A DNA stretch of 64,000 nt from Pseudomonas koreensis (GCF_012986595.1 NZ_JAAQYM010000001.1:248001-312000); one strand, 5' to 3'; counted from the stretch's first letter, positions 18,622 to 27,484 are shown. Notes: generated by a model from the letters alone, not told the origin. A program made the numbers and translations.

Positions 18622-19044
18622 ATGAACGAACGTGATCAGGTTCTGCAAGCGGCCGCCGATCTGGTTTCCGCCTTCGCCCGTAATGATCGCGAGGCTTACT
18701 TCGGCGCGTTCAGCGCCGATGCGAGTTTCGTGTTCTACACCCTCGAACAGCCGCTGCTGTCGCGCGATGCCTATCAGGCGTTGTGGGACCGCTGGCGCGC
18801 CGAGGATGGCTTTGAAGTGCTGTCGTGCACTTCGAGCAACGCCTTCGTCAGCCTGCAAGGTGATGTGGCGATTTTCATCCATGACGTGGCCACCGAGCTG
18901 CGCATGCAAGGGGAGCAACACTTCAGCCAGGAGCGCGAGACGATTGTTTTCAAGAAACAAGCGTCGAGCCTAGAACAACAAGGCCATTGGCTGGCCTGCC
19001 ACGAACATTTGTCCGCAATGCCGGAAGGGCTGCCATCCCCTTAG
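18622..19044 (+). CDS. NTF2/SnoaL-like protein of the gbu cluster
   Basis: A 140-residue soluble protein with an NTF2-like pattern: an N-terminal helix (VLQAAADLVSAFARNDREAYFGAF), then VFYTLEQPLLSRDAYQALWD and a beta-rich half ending ETIVFKKQ. It begins 10 bases after gbuA and is probably co-transcribed. It corresponds in position to PA1420. The fold is used by many small hydrolases, isomerases and accessory proteins; its role in guanidinobutyrate use is unknown. No signal peptide or metal-binding motif is evident. Confidence 0.75.
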   Translation: MNERDQVLQAAADLVSAFARNDREAYFGAFSADASFVFYTLEQPLLSRDAYQALWDRWRAEDGFEVLSCTSSNAFVSLQGDVAIFIHDVATELRMQGEQHFSQERETIVFKKQASSLEQQGHWLACHEHLSAMPEGLPSP

Positions 19045-19100
19045 CCAAACAGGTGACGCCACACGCACGATGAGGCGCGCCTTTATGATCGGAGCAGATC

Positions 19101-20603
19101 ATGAATAACAACAACAACGACCAAAGCCTTACGCAAATTGAAACCCACGGGGTCGAGCAGATCCCGGACCACGAACGCACCGCAGGCCCGACGGATTTGT
19201 TCCGGATGATCTTCGGTGGTTCGAACACCTTCGCCACCGCCGTGCTCGGCAGTTTCCCGGTGCTGTTCGGCCTGTCGTTTCAGGCCGGCGTCTGGGCGAT
19301 TGTTGCGGGCGTGCTGCTGGGCTCGCTGATCCTCGCACCGATGGGCCTGTTCGGGCCGATCAACGGCACCAACAATGCCGTGTCGTCTGGCGCACACTTC
19401 GGTGTGCACGGGCGGATCGTCGGTTCGTTCCTGTCGCTGTTGACCGCTATCGCGTTTTTCTCGCTCTCGGTGTGGAGTTCGGGGGATGCGTTGATCGGTG
19501 GGGCGAAACGCCTGATCGGGCTGCCGGAAACCGATCTGACCCTGGGCCTGGCCTACGGTCTGTTCGCGATTCTGGTGCTGACCGTGTGCATCTACGGCTT
19601 CCGCTTTCTGCTGTGGGTGAACAAGATCGCGGTGTGGAGCGCCAGCCTGTTGTTCCTGCTGGGCATCTTCGCCTTCGCCGGTCCTTTCGACGTCAACTAC
19701 GCCGGCACGGTGAGCCTCGGTCAACCGGGCTTCTGGGCGGCGTTCATCGGCGCCGCGCTGGTGGCCATGAGCAATCCGATCTCCTTCGGGGCGTTCCTCG
19801 GCGACTGGTCGCGCTACATCCCGCGTGACACCTCCAAGCAGCGGATCATGGCGGCGGTGGTGCTGTCGCAGATCGCCACGTTCATCCCGTTCCTGTTCGG
19901 CCTGGCCACAGCGACCATCGTCGCGATCAAGGCGCCGGACTACATCGCGGCGAACAATTATGTGGGCGGTCTGCTGGCGGTGTCGCCGAGCTGGTTCTTC
20001 CTGCCGGTGTGCCTGATTGCGGTGATTGGCGGCATGTCCACCGGCACCACCTCGCTGTATGGCACCGGGCTGGACATGTCCAGCGTGTTCCCACGGGTGC
20101 TGTCGCGGGTCAAGGCGACGCTGCTGATCGGCGTGCTGTCGATTGCCTTCATCTTCATCGGGCGCTTCGCGGCGAACCTGGTGCAGAGCGTGTCGACCTT
20201 CGCGGTGCTGATCATCACCTGCACCACCCCGTGGATGGTGATCATGATCATCGGTTTGCTGGTGCGTCGCGGCTTCTATTGCCCGGATGACCTGCAAGTG
20301 TTCACTCGCGGCGAACAGGGCGGACGCTACTGGTTCAACCACGGCTGGAACTGGCGTGGCCTGGGCGCGTGGATCCCGAGCGCAGCGGTCGGCCTGTGCT
20401 TCGTCAACCTGCCGGGGCAGTTCGTCGGCCCGCTGGGCGAGATGGCCGGCGGTATCGACATCAGCTTGCCGGTGACCCTGGGCCTGGCATCGGTGGTGTA
20501 CCTGACGTTGCTGAGCCTGTTCCCGGAACCGCGGGACGTGTTCGGCCCGCAGGATGCACGGAGCCAAGTCTCAGAAAAACCTGAACTGCGTCAGGCCGCC
20601 TGA
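19101..20603 (+). CDS. NCS1-type (cytosine/purine permease-like) transporter
   Basis: An inner-membrane transporter of 500 residues with about twelve hydrophobic segments. The N-terminus (THGVEQIPDHERTAGPTDLF) and the following GxxxG-rich helix (PVLFGLSFQAGVWAIVAG) with GPINGTNNAVSSGAHFGVHG match the nucleobase:cation symporter-1 family. GGAG lies 8 bases before the ATG. It is third in the gbu block, matching PA1419, and is a candidate importer for guanidinobutyrate or a related compound; the substrate is inferred from position only. A long minus-strand frame over it is a shadow. Confidence 0.85.
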   Translation: MNNNNNDQSLTQIETHGVEQIPDHERTAGPTDLFRMIFGGSNTFATAVLGSFPVLFGLSFQAGVWAIVAGVLLGSLILAPMGLFGPINGTNNAVSSGAHFGVHGRIVGSFLSLLTAIAFFSLSVWSSGDALIGGAKRLIGLPETDLTLGLAYGLFAILVLTVCIYGFRFLLWVNKIAVWSASLLFLLGIFAFAGPFDVNYAGTVSLGQPGFWAAFIGAALVAMSNPISFGAFLGDWSRYIPRDTSKQRIMAAVVLSQIATFIPFLFGLATATIVAIKAPDYIAANNYVGGLLAVSPSWFFLPVCLIAVIGGMSTGTTSLYGTGLDMSSVFPRVLSRVKATLLIGVLSIAFIFIGRFAANLVQSVSTFAVLIITCTTPWMVIMIIGLLVRRGFYCPDDLQVFTRGEQGGRYWFNHGWNWRGLGAWIPSAAVGLCFVNLPGQFVGPLGEMAGGIDISLPVTLGLASVVYLTLLSLFPEPRDVFGPQDARSQVSEKPELRQAA

Positions 20604-20635
20604 TCCATAAAGAAAATTTGAAGGATTGAAGTTCT

Positions 20636-20733
20636 TGTGGCGAGGGAGCTTGCTCCCGCTCGACTGTGCAGCAGTCGCAATGAAGTGATTGGGGCCGCTT
20701 CGCGGCCCAGCGGGAGCAAGCTCCCTCGCCACA
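20636..20733. repeat. REP doublet, group II
   Basis: GTGGCGAGGGAGCTTGCTCC and its complement flank a short spacer containing GGGGCCGCTTCGCGGCCC, a strong hairpin. It separates the two gbu-block transporters. Confidence 0.88.
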
Positions 20734-20788
20734 GAGAAACATTCGATTCAGCGTTCCACATAAAAAAGACAATCGGAGACACGCCATC

Positions 20789-22168
20789 ATGGCTTTGGAT
20801 TTATTCGTCGTCCTCATCTACGCCGCCGGCATGCTCTTGCTCGGCTACTACGGCATGCGCAAGGCCAAGACCAACGAGGACTTTCTGGTCGCCGGACGTA
20901 ACCTGGGCCCGAGCCTGTACATGGGCACCATGGCCGCGACTGTGCTCGGTGGCGCGTCCACCGTCGGCACCGTGCGCCTGGGCTACGTGCACGGCATCTC
21001 CGGTTTCTGGCTGTGCGCGGCCCTCGGTTGCGGCATCGTCGCGCTGAACCTGTTCCTCGCCAAACCGCTGCTGAAACTGAAGATCTACACCGTTACCCAG
21101 GTCCTGGAAAAACGCTACAACCCGATGGCCCGCTCGGCGAGCGCGGCGATCATGCTGGCCTACGCGCTGATGATCGGCGTGACCTCGATCCTGGCGATCG
21201 GCACCGTGCTGCAAGTGCTGTTCGGTCTGCCGTTCTGGATCTCGGTGCTGCTCGGCGGTGGCGTGGTGGTGATCTACTCGGCCATCGGCGGCATGTGGTC
21301 GCTGACCCTGACCGACATCGTCCAGTTCATCATCAAGACCGTCGGCCTGATGTTCATCCTGTTGCCGATCTGCCTGTACCGCGTTGGCGGCTGGGACGAA
21401 CTGGTGTTGAAGCTGCCGGCAGCGGCGTTCAACTTCACCACCATCGGCTGGGACACGATCATTACCTACTTCATGATCTACTTCTTCGGCATCCTGATCG
21501 GTCAGGACATCTGGCAACGGGTGTTCACCGTCAAGACCGCCAAAGTCGCCCAGTACGCCGGCAGCATCGCGGGCATCTACTGCATACTCTACGGCCTGGC
21601 CTGCGCCCTGATCGGCATGGCCGCGCACGTGCTGATCCCGGATCTGGACAACGTCAACAACGCCTTCGCCGCCATCGTCAAACTGTCGCTGCCGGACGGC
21701 ATCCGGGGTCTGGTGATCGCCGCAGCTCTGGCAGCGATGATGTCCACCGCCAGCGCCGGCCTGCTCGCGGCGGCCACCACCCTGACTGAAGACCTGCTGC
21801 CGAAACTGCGCGGCGGTAAACAGTCGAGCTTAGGCATCAACCGCCTGTTCACCCTGCTGACCGGTGTCGTGGTACTGGGCATCGCGCTGGTGGTGAATGA
21901 CGTGATCAGCGCCCTGACCCTGGCGTACAACCTATTGGTCGGCGGCATGCTGATTCCGCTGATCGGCGCGATCTTCTGGAAACGCGCAACCACCGCCGGC
22001 GCCATCGCCAGCATGGGCCTGGGTTTTGCTACCGCGCTGCTGTTCATGTTCAAGGATGGTCTGGATGCCAACACGCCGATCTACTACAGCCTGGCGGTGG
22101 GCCTGATCAGCTTTGTGGTGGTCAGCCTGTTCTCGCGTCGCCCGGCGACCGTGGCGAGTGCGATCTAA
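20789..22168 (+). CDS. Sodium:solute symporter (SSS family)
   Basis: A 459-residue inner-membrane symporter. The start MALDLFVVLIYAAGMLLLGYYG and the motif KTNEDFLVAGRNLG are typical of the SSS family; about 13 helices follow, including GGASTVGTVRLGY and YSAIGGMWSLTLTDIVQF. GGAG lies before the ATG. It corresponds to PA1418 and ends the gbu block; a terminator follows. The neighbouring NCS1-type transporter makes substrate assignment ambiguous. Both could import guanidino or urea-cycle related compounds, but that is inference. Confidence 0.88.
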   Translation: MALDLFVVLIYAAGMLLLGYYGMRKAKTNEDFLVAGRNLGPSLYMGTMAATVLGGASTVGTVRLGYVHGISGFWLCAALGCGIVALNLFLAKPLLKLKIYTVTQVLEKRYNPMARSASAAIMLAYALMIGVTSILAIGTVLQVLFGLPFWISVLLGGGVVVIYSAIGGMWSLTLTDIVQFIIKTVGLMFILLPICLYRVGGWDELVLKLPAAAFNFTTIGWDTIITYFMIYFFGILIGQDIWQRVFTVKTAKVAQYAGSIAGIYCILYGLACALIGMAAHVLIPDLDNVNNAFAAIVKLSLPDGIRGLVIAAALAAMMSTASAGLLAAATTLTEDLLPKLRGGKQSSLGINRLFTLLTGVVVLGIALVVNDVISALTLAYNLLVGGMLIPLIGAIFWKRATTAGAIASMGLGFATALLFMFKDGLDANTPIYYSLAVGLISFVVVSLFSRRPATVASAI

Positions 22169-22199
22169 GCTTTGATGTAACGACTTGATGCTTTCTTCG

Positions 22200-22235
22200 A
22201 CGGGTGTGGCGTCGGTTGCCACACCCGTTTTTTTC
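22200..22235 (+). terminator. Rho-independent terminator after the SSS symporter
   Basis: CGGGTGTGGC pairs with GCCACACCCG around a short loop and is followed by seven T. It closes the gbu transcription unit. Confidence 0.93.
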
Positions 22236-22252
22236 GTCTGGAGAAAAGTTTA

Positions 22253-22978
22253 ATGAAGATTGTTTCTCGCGATCAGTGGTTCGAAGTGCAAACCCTGAAC
22301 GATGGCATCCGCCTGATTCACGAGCCGTACATCCGTCCCTTCTACCGCTGCAACCTGTGGCATGTGCAGGGCCGCGACAAAGACTTGTTGCTGGATAGCG
22401 GTTCGGGATTGGTCAGCCTGCGCGAGCAGTTGCCGTGGATCACCGAACGGCCTCTGGTGGCTGTCGCCAGCCACTGTCACTTTGACCACATCGCCGGGCA
22501 TCACGAGTTTGCCGAACGGCTGGTGCACCCGGCCGAAGCGGACATTCTGGCAGCTCCGGATGGTGAGAATGATTTGAGCCGCGCCTTCGTCGGCGACGAC
22601 ATGTTCGACGCGCATCCAGATTGCCCGCTGTGTTACGCCGAATACCGCGTCAAGGCTGCGCCAGCCACTGGATTTGTCGAGGATGGCGACGTGCTGGATC
22701 TGGGTAACCGCACCCTGCAGGTGCTGCACACGCCGGGGCATTCGCCGGGCGGCATCAGCCTGTATGAGGCGGCCACCGAAACGTTATTCAGCGGCGACAT
22801 CATTTACGACGGGCCGCTGATCGAAGACGCCTACCACTCCAATCTGCAGGATTACGCCGCCAGTCTGCGACGCTTGCAGGCGTTGCCAATCCGCACAGTG
22901 CATGGCGGACATTTCGGCAGTTTTTCCGGCGGGCATTTGCGTTCAATGATTGACGAATGGTTGCGCAGCCACGCCTGA
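22253..22978 (+). CDS. MBL-fold metallo-hydrolase
   Basis: A 241-residue metallo-beta-lactamase-fold enzyme. The metal-binding motif is ASHCHFDHIAGH (HxHxDH), with further ligands in LHTPGHSPGG, FSGDIIYDG and a late His in TVHGGHFGSF. No signal peptide. It follows the gbu terminator, so it has its own promoter or read-through; GGAG precedes the ATG. The family covers glyoxalase II, lactonases and many other hydrolases; nothing in the sequence fixes the substrate. A short ACP-like gene follows on the same strand. Confidence 0.85.
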   Translation: MKIVSRDQWFEVQTLNDGIRLIHEPYIRPFYRCNLWHVQGRDKDLLLDSGSGLVSLREQLPWITERPLVAVASHCHFDHIAGHHEFAERLVHPAEADILAAPDGENDLSRAFVGDDMFDAHPDCPLCYAEYRVKAAPATGFVEDGDVLDLGNRTLQVLHTPGHSPGGISLYEAATETLFSGDIIYDGPLIEDAYHSNLQDYAASLRRLQALPIRTVHGGHFGSFSGGHLRSMIDEWLRSHA

Positions 22979-23021
22979 GGCCTGCTGTACTCAAGCCAGA
23001 CACCCCTCAGAACGACCTGCC

Positions 23022-23270
23022 ATGAGAAGAGCTGCCGTGCGCGCCGCGGTGCACCGATACATTCGGCGCCTGCTGGAATCCCGCGAATTCAACGACCACA
23101 CCAGTCTGGTGCAATTAGGCCTGGAGAAGGCGGATATAGAGGATTTGATCTTCCATCTGGAAGATGAATTCGGACTGACGGCGTTTACGGCCGAAGAGGA
23201 TCACATGCTCAAGACCGCGAAGACCGCGAAGGACCTGAGTCGATTTTTGCTAGAGATTGGACGGCATTGA
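23022..23270 (+). CDS. Acyl-carrier-protein-like small protein without the carrier serine
   Basis: An 82-residue protein with a basic N-terminus and an ACP-like core. LVQLGLEKADIEDLIFHLEDEFGL aligns with the E. coli AcpP stretch [20 protein letters not shown], but the phosphopantetheine serine of DSL is replaced by lysine (EKA). It should therefore not be able to carry an acyl chain by the normal route. I start at MRRAAVRAAV because the longer frame runs into the preceding gene; a ribosome-binding site is weak. It begins 44 bases after the MBL-fold gene, so the two may be co-transcribed. Function unknown. Confidence 0.7.
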   Translation: MRRAAVRAAVHRYIRRLLESREFNDHTSLVQLGLEKADIEDLIFHLEDEFGLTAFTAEEDHMLKTAKTAKDLSRFLLEIGRH

Positions 23271-23310
23271 GAGGATTTGCCAAATACATCCATCAGGGTG
23301 AGCTGAAACC

Positions 23311-23445
23311 CTGCGGCGAGGGAGCTTGCTCCCGCTGGGCTGCGCAGCAGCCCCAAAACCATTCAGCCCGGTTGTGCCAGACGAACCTTGTTCAGTGACG
23401 TTACGACTGCTGCGCAGCCGGGCGGGAGCAAGCTCCCTCGCCACA
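23311..23445. repeat. REP doublet, group II
   Basis: Left arm GCGGCGAGGGAGCTTGCTCC and the complement of its homologue on the right; the spacer contains GGGCTGCGCAGCAGCCC, a hairpin. Confidence 0.87.
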
Positions 23446-23472
23446 ACAAGCGTCACTCACCTGGAGTCGTTC

Positions 23473-23607
23473 TTACCGGCGCCGTTGTTGACGCCGGCGC
23501 TGTTCGTCATCGGTGCGGATCGGTACGGGTTGCATAGGCGGTTCGATCAAGCCGAGGGCAACACCCAAATCGTGCAGCCAGTTCTGAATTTTCTCTTTCA
23601 TCGTCAT
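23473..23607 (-). CDS. PA1414-family small protein
   Basis: A 44-residue protein starting MTMKEKIQNWLHDLGVALGL and ending in an Arg/Gln-rich tail. I start at this ATG because AGGGGG lies just upstream; the longer frame has no site. The helix-plus-basic-tail pattern, the IEPPMQPVPI centre and the place beside a LysR gene match the PA1414 family as I recall it. In P. aeruginosa that locus is linked to the anaerobically induced small RNA SicX. No signal peptide. I looked for an Anr box upstream and did not find one. Confidence 0.65.
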   Translation of the reverse strand: MTMKEKIQNWLHDLGVALGLIEPPMQPVPIRTDDEQRRRQQRRR

Positions 23608-23743
23608 GCCCCCTTCAGGGTAGTGCTGAGCGGCCGGAATTCTGAGGCCGCTTCGCACTGATAATAGTCCTAAGTCCTACGCAATGCTCGGCCAAATCCG
23701 CAATGATCTGTTACTGAATTGAACAGAATTACGATCGGTTGGT

Positions 23744-24637
23744 TCACGCCGTCTGCCGGGTTTCATTCGATGCCACGGGATAGAGCGCTTGCTGCTGTTC
23801 AATCCAGGCGTTCAGGTTGGCCCCGACCATGCCTTTGCGCCACATGAGCCAGGTTGTCGCACTGGCAAACGGCTCGGCCAACGGGTGCACCGCAACGCTT
23901 TCGCGCCCCGGCAGGCTGGCGAGCATCGACTCCGACATCAGCGCCACGCCGCTGCCGGCAATCACGCAGGCGAGCATGCCCTGATAGGACTCGATCTCCA
24001 TCGCCCGGCCCATCGCCGCCTGATAGTGGACGAACCATGCCTCCAGCCGCGCGCGATAGGCGCAGCCATGGCGGAAGGTGAATACCGCCCTGCCCTCGAC
24101 CTCCTTGGCGCTGCGGATCGGCGGGTGATCGGCCTCGCTGATCAGCACCAGACGCTCATCACACAGCGGCACGCCGTCGATGCCTGCCAGTTGCGGCGGA
24201 CCGTCCACCAGCGCCGCGTCGAGGCGGCCGGACACCAGGCCTTCGAGCAACTCGCCGCTGGGCCCCGATTGCACTTGCAGATTCACCGCCGGGTATTGCT
24301 TGTGATAACGCGCCAACAGCGCCGGCAAATGGATTGCTGCGGTGCTGTACAGCGTGCCGAGGACAAAATCCCCCGCCGGTTGCCCGCCCATCACCGCCGC
24401 ACTGGCCTGATCGCGCAAGGCGAACAGTTTGCCGGTGTAGTCCAGCAAGACTTTTCCCGCAGGCGATAACTGCAAACGCTGACGCTCACGGACGAACAGT
24501 TCGACGCCCAACTGCTCCTCCAGCTGTTTGAGCCGGGTCGACAGGTTGGACGGCACCCGGTGCAGGCGCTCGGCGGCGCGCGTGATCGAGCCTTCTTCGG
24601 CCACGGCCTGAAAGATCCGCAATTGGCTGAACTCCAC
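23744..24637 (-). CDS. LysR-family regulator (PtrR/PA1413-like)
   Basis: A LysR-type regulator of 297 residues with the helix-turn-helix at about 15-40 (EEGSITRAAERLHRVPSNLS) and a C-terminal ligand domain. The start is GTG; GGAGAAAGG lies just upstream. It is divergent from the MFS transporter gene with a 104-base gap, so that gene is its likely target. It also flanks the PA1414-like micro-gene, as PA1413 does in P. aeruginosa. The closest named relative I recognise is PtrR, a putrescine-related regulator; ligand unknown here. Confidence 0.85.
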   Translation of the reverse strand: MEFSQLRIFQAVAEEGSITRAAERLHRVPSNLSTRLKQLEEQLGVELFVRERQRLQLSPAGKVLLDYTGKLFALRDQASAAVMGGQPAGDFVLGTLYSTAAIHLPALLARYHKQYPAVNLQVQSGPSGELLEGLVSGRLDAALVDGPPQLAGIDGVPLCDERLVLISEADHPPIRSAKEVEGRAVFTFRHGCAYRARLEAWFVHYQAAMGRAMEIESYQGMLACVIAGSGVALMSESMLASLPGRESVAVHPLAEPFASATTWLMWRKGMVGANLNAWIEQQQALYPVASNETRQTA

Positions 24638-24741
24638 GACCTTTCTCCATAACAGAACAAGTTACTCACTATTATTCAATTTTAAAGAAAGTCAATCGGT
24701 TCTAGCCTGACGGTCATTGCTCCTTCCAAGGAATCCCGACC

Positions 24742-25923
24742 ATGTCGCCCCTGATTCGCTTGTCCGCCTGTTTCGTCGCCCTGATGATGGCCATGGGCAT
24801 TGGGCGTTTCGCCCTCACCCCGCAAATGCCGCACCTGCTCAGCGAAGGTCAGGTCGATCTGACTGCCGCCGGACTGATCGCGGCCGCCAACTACCTCGGT
24901 TACCTGCTGGGAGCGGTGGACGCGATGTTCGCCCACCGTCCGCAACAAGTGCAGCGCCGCTTGTACGGTGGGTTGTGGCTGTGCGTGCTGCTGACCCTGG
25001 CGTCGTTCTGGGCCAACGGTTTCTGGTCGCACTTGTTGTTGCGCTTCGGCACCGGAGTGGCGAGTGCCTGGGTGCTGGTGATGATCACCGCATTGAGTCA
25101 GCCGCTGGCGGCTGCGGCGGGCCGGCCACGGTTGGGCGCGCTGGTATTCGCCGGACCGGGGCTGGGGATTTTTCTCACAGGGCTGCTGGCACTGGTCTCA
25201 CATCTGCTGCTGCAGACGTCGGCCACGCTGTGGCTGATCTATGCCGGCGTGGCATTGCTGATGCTGCTGGCGATCGTGCGAATCCTGCCGCAACCGGGCA
25301 CCCACACGCCGGTCGCCACCCTCAATGGCAGCCACTCCAATCGCGGCATTCCAAGACTGGCGGCGGTGTATGCGCTGTACGGCGTGGGTTACATCATTCC
25401 GGCGACGTTCCTCTCGCAGATGGCCAACGCGCAATTTCACGGGCAATGGCAGGCCGATCTGTTCTGGCCGTGCTTCGGCCTTGGTGCGGCCATTGGCGTG
25501 CTGCTGGTGAGCCTGCGTCGTCACGACCCGAACACCACGCGGCACTGGCTGACGGCTACGCTTTGGCTGCAGGCGCTCGGGGTCTTTGCGTGCCTGCTGG
25601 GCAGCGGTTATGGCCTGGCGCTGGGCGTGATGCTCTGCGGCATGCCGTTCCTGGCCTGCATGCAACTGGTGATGCAACGTTCGCGGGAACTGGCGCCGCA
25701 CACCACCCAGCGCAACGCCGGCCTGCTGACTGCGTGCTTCGCCGTCGGTCAGCTCAGCGGTCCGCTGCTGGCAGCGCTGAGCAGCCATTTCAGCGGCGGT
25801 CTGCAACTGGCGCTGGTGATCGCCGGCAGCGGCTTGCTGATTGCCGGCGGGTTGGCCCTGCAATCGTCTACTGCTGGCCGAGCAGTTTGCGCAAACGCCG
25901 ACGCACCCACTGCTCAGCGCTGA
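24742..25923 (+). CDS. YbfB/YjiJ-family MFS transporter
   Basis: A 393-residue major facilitator protein with about twelve helices. The start SPLIRLSACFVALMMAMGIGRFALTPQMP and AAGLIAAANYLGYLLGA match the YbfB/YjiJ family. AAGGA lies 9 bases before the ATG. It is divergent from a LysR gene, and its last 56 bases overlap the 3' end of the opposing DMT transporter gene, so the two are convergent with overlapping coding ends. Substrate unknown. Confidence 0.85.
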   Translation: MSPLIRLSACFVALMMAMGIGRFALTPQMPHLLSEGQVDLTAAGLIAAANYLGYLLGAVDAMFAHRPQQVQRRLYGGLWLCVLLTLASFWANGFWSHLLLRFGTGVASAWVLVMITALSQPLAAAAGRPRLGALVFAGPGLGIFLTGLLALVSHLLLQTSATLWLIYAGVALLMLLAIVRILPQPGTHTPVATLNGSHSNRGIPRLAAVYALYGVGYIIPATFLSQMANAQFHGQWQADLFWPCFGLGAAIGVLLVSLRRHDPNTTRHWLTATLWLQALGVFACLLGSGYGLALGVMLCGMPFLACMQLVMQRSRELAPHTTQRNAGLLTACFAVGQLSGPLLAALSSHFSGGLQLALVIAGSGLLIAGGLALQSSTAGRAVCANADAPTAQR

Positions 25924-26800
25924 CAAAGGTGATGCCGAGCAACACCAGCACCGCGCCGATGACGAAGTTCAGGCTCAATTCTTCACCGAGCAGCACCACG
26001 CCGAAGGTGACGCCGAACAACGGCGTCATGAATGAAAACACCGCCAGATTGGCCGCCAGATAGCGGCGCAACAGCCAGAACCAGGTCAGGTAACTGAAGA
26101 ACGACACCACCAGCCCCTGGAACAACACGCTGGCCACCGCCACGGTGGTCAGGCTGACGTGAGTGATCTGGCCGCTGAACAACGCGATCAACAGCAGGCC
26201 GACGAAGCCGACGATCAACTGATAAAACAGGGTCAAGGTCACCGGCGCTTCCGACAGTCGCGAGGCGCGCACCACAACCGTGGTCGCGCCCCAACAGGCG
26301 CCGGCAATAACCCCAAACGCGTCGCCCAGCAGCATGCGCCGGTCGAGGTTGTCCCACGACACGCCGCCAGCGAAGGCAATGGCGATGCCGATGAACGCGA
26401 GGAAGATCCCCAGCCATTGCACCGGCCGCAGACGCTCGCTGGCCAGCAGAAAATGCACGCCAAGCGCGGTGAAAATCGGTGCGGTGTAGAGGAACACCGA
26501 CATGTGCGCGGCGGTGGTCAGTTGCAGGCCTTCGGCGATGAAGAAGAACTCCAGGCCGAACAGCGCTCCCGCCAGCAACCCGCCGCGCCAGGTATTGCCG
26601 ACCTGATCCCAGCCGCCCTTCCAGCACAGCAGCAAGCCGACCAGCAGCGCGGAAATCCCCGAGCGCCCGGCCGCCTGCATCACTGGCGCTATGTCCGGCG
26701 CGGCCCATTTGATCATCACCTGCTGCACGCCCCAGATCAGGCACAGGCCGATCATCACCTGCAACGCAAAACCGTCGGCATTGCGCCGCTCGACACTCAC
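25868..26800 (-). CDS. EamA-family (DMT) transporter
   Basis: A ten-helix drug/metabolite transporter of about 310 residues with two EamA repeats (MIGLCLIWGVQQVMIKWAAP; LLGDAFGVIAGACWGATTVV). I start at the GTG of VSVERRNADG with AGGTG upstream; an ATG further upstream would add 23 residues that do not look like a transporter N-terminus. Substrate unknown. Its 3' end overlaps the opposing MFS gene by 56 bases. A frame-shifted minus-strand frame inside it is a shadow. Confidence 0.85.
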   Translation of the reverse strand: MSVERRNADGFALQVMIGLCLIWGVQQVMIKWAAPDIAPVMQAAGRSGISALLVGLLLCWKGGWDQVGNTWRGGLLAGALFGLEFFFIAEGLQLTTAAHMSVFLYTAPIFTALGVHFLLASERLRPVQWLGIFLAFIGIAIAFAGGVSWDNLDRRMLLGDAFGVIAGACWGATTVVVRASRLSEAPVTLTLFYQLIVGFVGLLLIALFSGQITHVSLTTVAVASVLFQGLVVSFFSYLTWFWLLRRYLAANLAVFSFMTPLFGVTFGVVLLGEELSLNFVIGAVLVLLGITFVSAEQWVRRRLRKLLGQQ

Positions 26801-26954
26801 CGCAACACCTCGAACACACACAACATGGCAGCCATCCAATGGGCAAAAATCAGTGTCGGGGATTATCAATCAGTCAGGCAGAAAAAGCCGTCTGAAAAAG
26901 ACTCTGGAGGCGTCAGTAATGTCACCGGGGAATGGCGGATGGCTGCGCCATCCA

Positions 26955-27045
26955 TCGCGAGCAGGCTCGCTCCCACAGGATTCGGCGTCGAGCTCGGAAT
27001 TTGCGCACGACATCGGTCCCTGTGGGAGCGGGCTTGCCCGCGAAG
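26955..27045. repeat. REP doublet, group IV (one arm diverged)
   Basis: Left arm ATCGCGAGCAGGCTCGCTCC; the right arm reads TGTGGGAGCGGGCTTGCCCG, a diverged copy. It lies between the DMT and DUF2177 genes. Confidence 0.82.
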
Positions 27046-27067
27046 AGGCCGGCACTTTCAACAAAAA

Positions 27068-27472
27068 CTACAGACCAGACCTGTCCAGTCGCTTCGCCGC
27101 CAGGAAGCCGACAGTACACGCCACAGCCGTGGCGAACGTCCCCCACGCCCAATCCATCAACGACACCTGCACCGACCAGCCGCGCAACGTCGCCCAATTG
27201 GTCAGGTCATACGTGCCGTACGCCACCAGCCCCAACAACGCGCCCAGGCGTGCCGCGCGTTGCCAGCTCAGCGCCGGCAAGACCACAAATTGCACGCAAC
27301 CAACAACGTACAGGCAATAAAAAACCGCTGCCGGTAACAGCAGCGGTTTTTCCAGCATCAGCGAACCGAGCAGTTCGCGGTAGGTCGGCGCCATCAACAC
27401 GCCGAGCCAGATACCGTCGAGCAACAGAAACGCCAGCAGAGTGGCGATGTAGGCGATCAGCGCTTTTTTCAT
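27068..27472 (-). CDS. DUF2177 family membrane protein
   Basis: A 134-residue protein with four hydrophobic helices. The start MKKALIAYIATLLAFLLLDG, the motif WLGVLMAPTYRELLG and AYGTYDLTNWATLRGW are characteristic of DUF2177. Function unknown. It is flanked by REP doublets and probably monocistronic. Confidence 0.88.
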   Translation of the reverse strand: MKKALIAYIATLLAFLLLDGIWLGVLMAPTYRELLGSLMLEKPLLLPAAVFYCLYVVGCVQFVVLPALSWQRAARLGALLGLVAYGTYDLTNWATLRGWSVQVSLMDWAWGTFATAVACTVGFLAAKRLDRSGL

Positions 27473-27484
27473 TTGCGAACCCTC

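Noticed and set aside
23608..23743. Anr box upstream of the PA1414-like gene
   Set aside because: No TTGAT-N4-ATCAA-like sequence is present.
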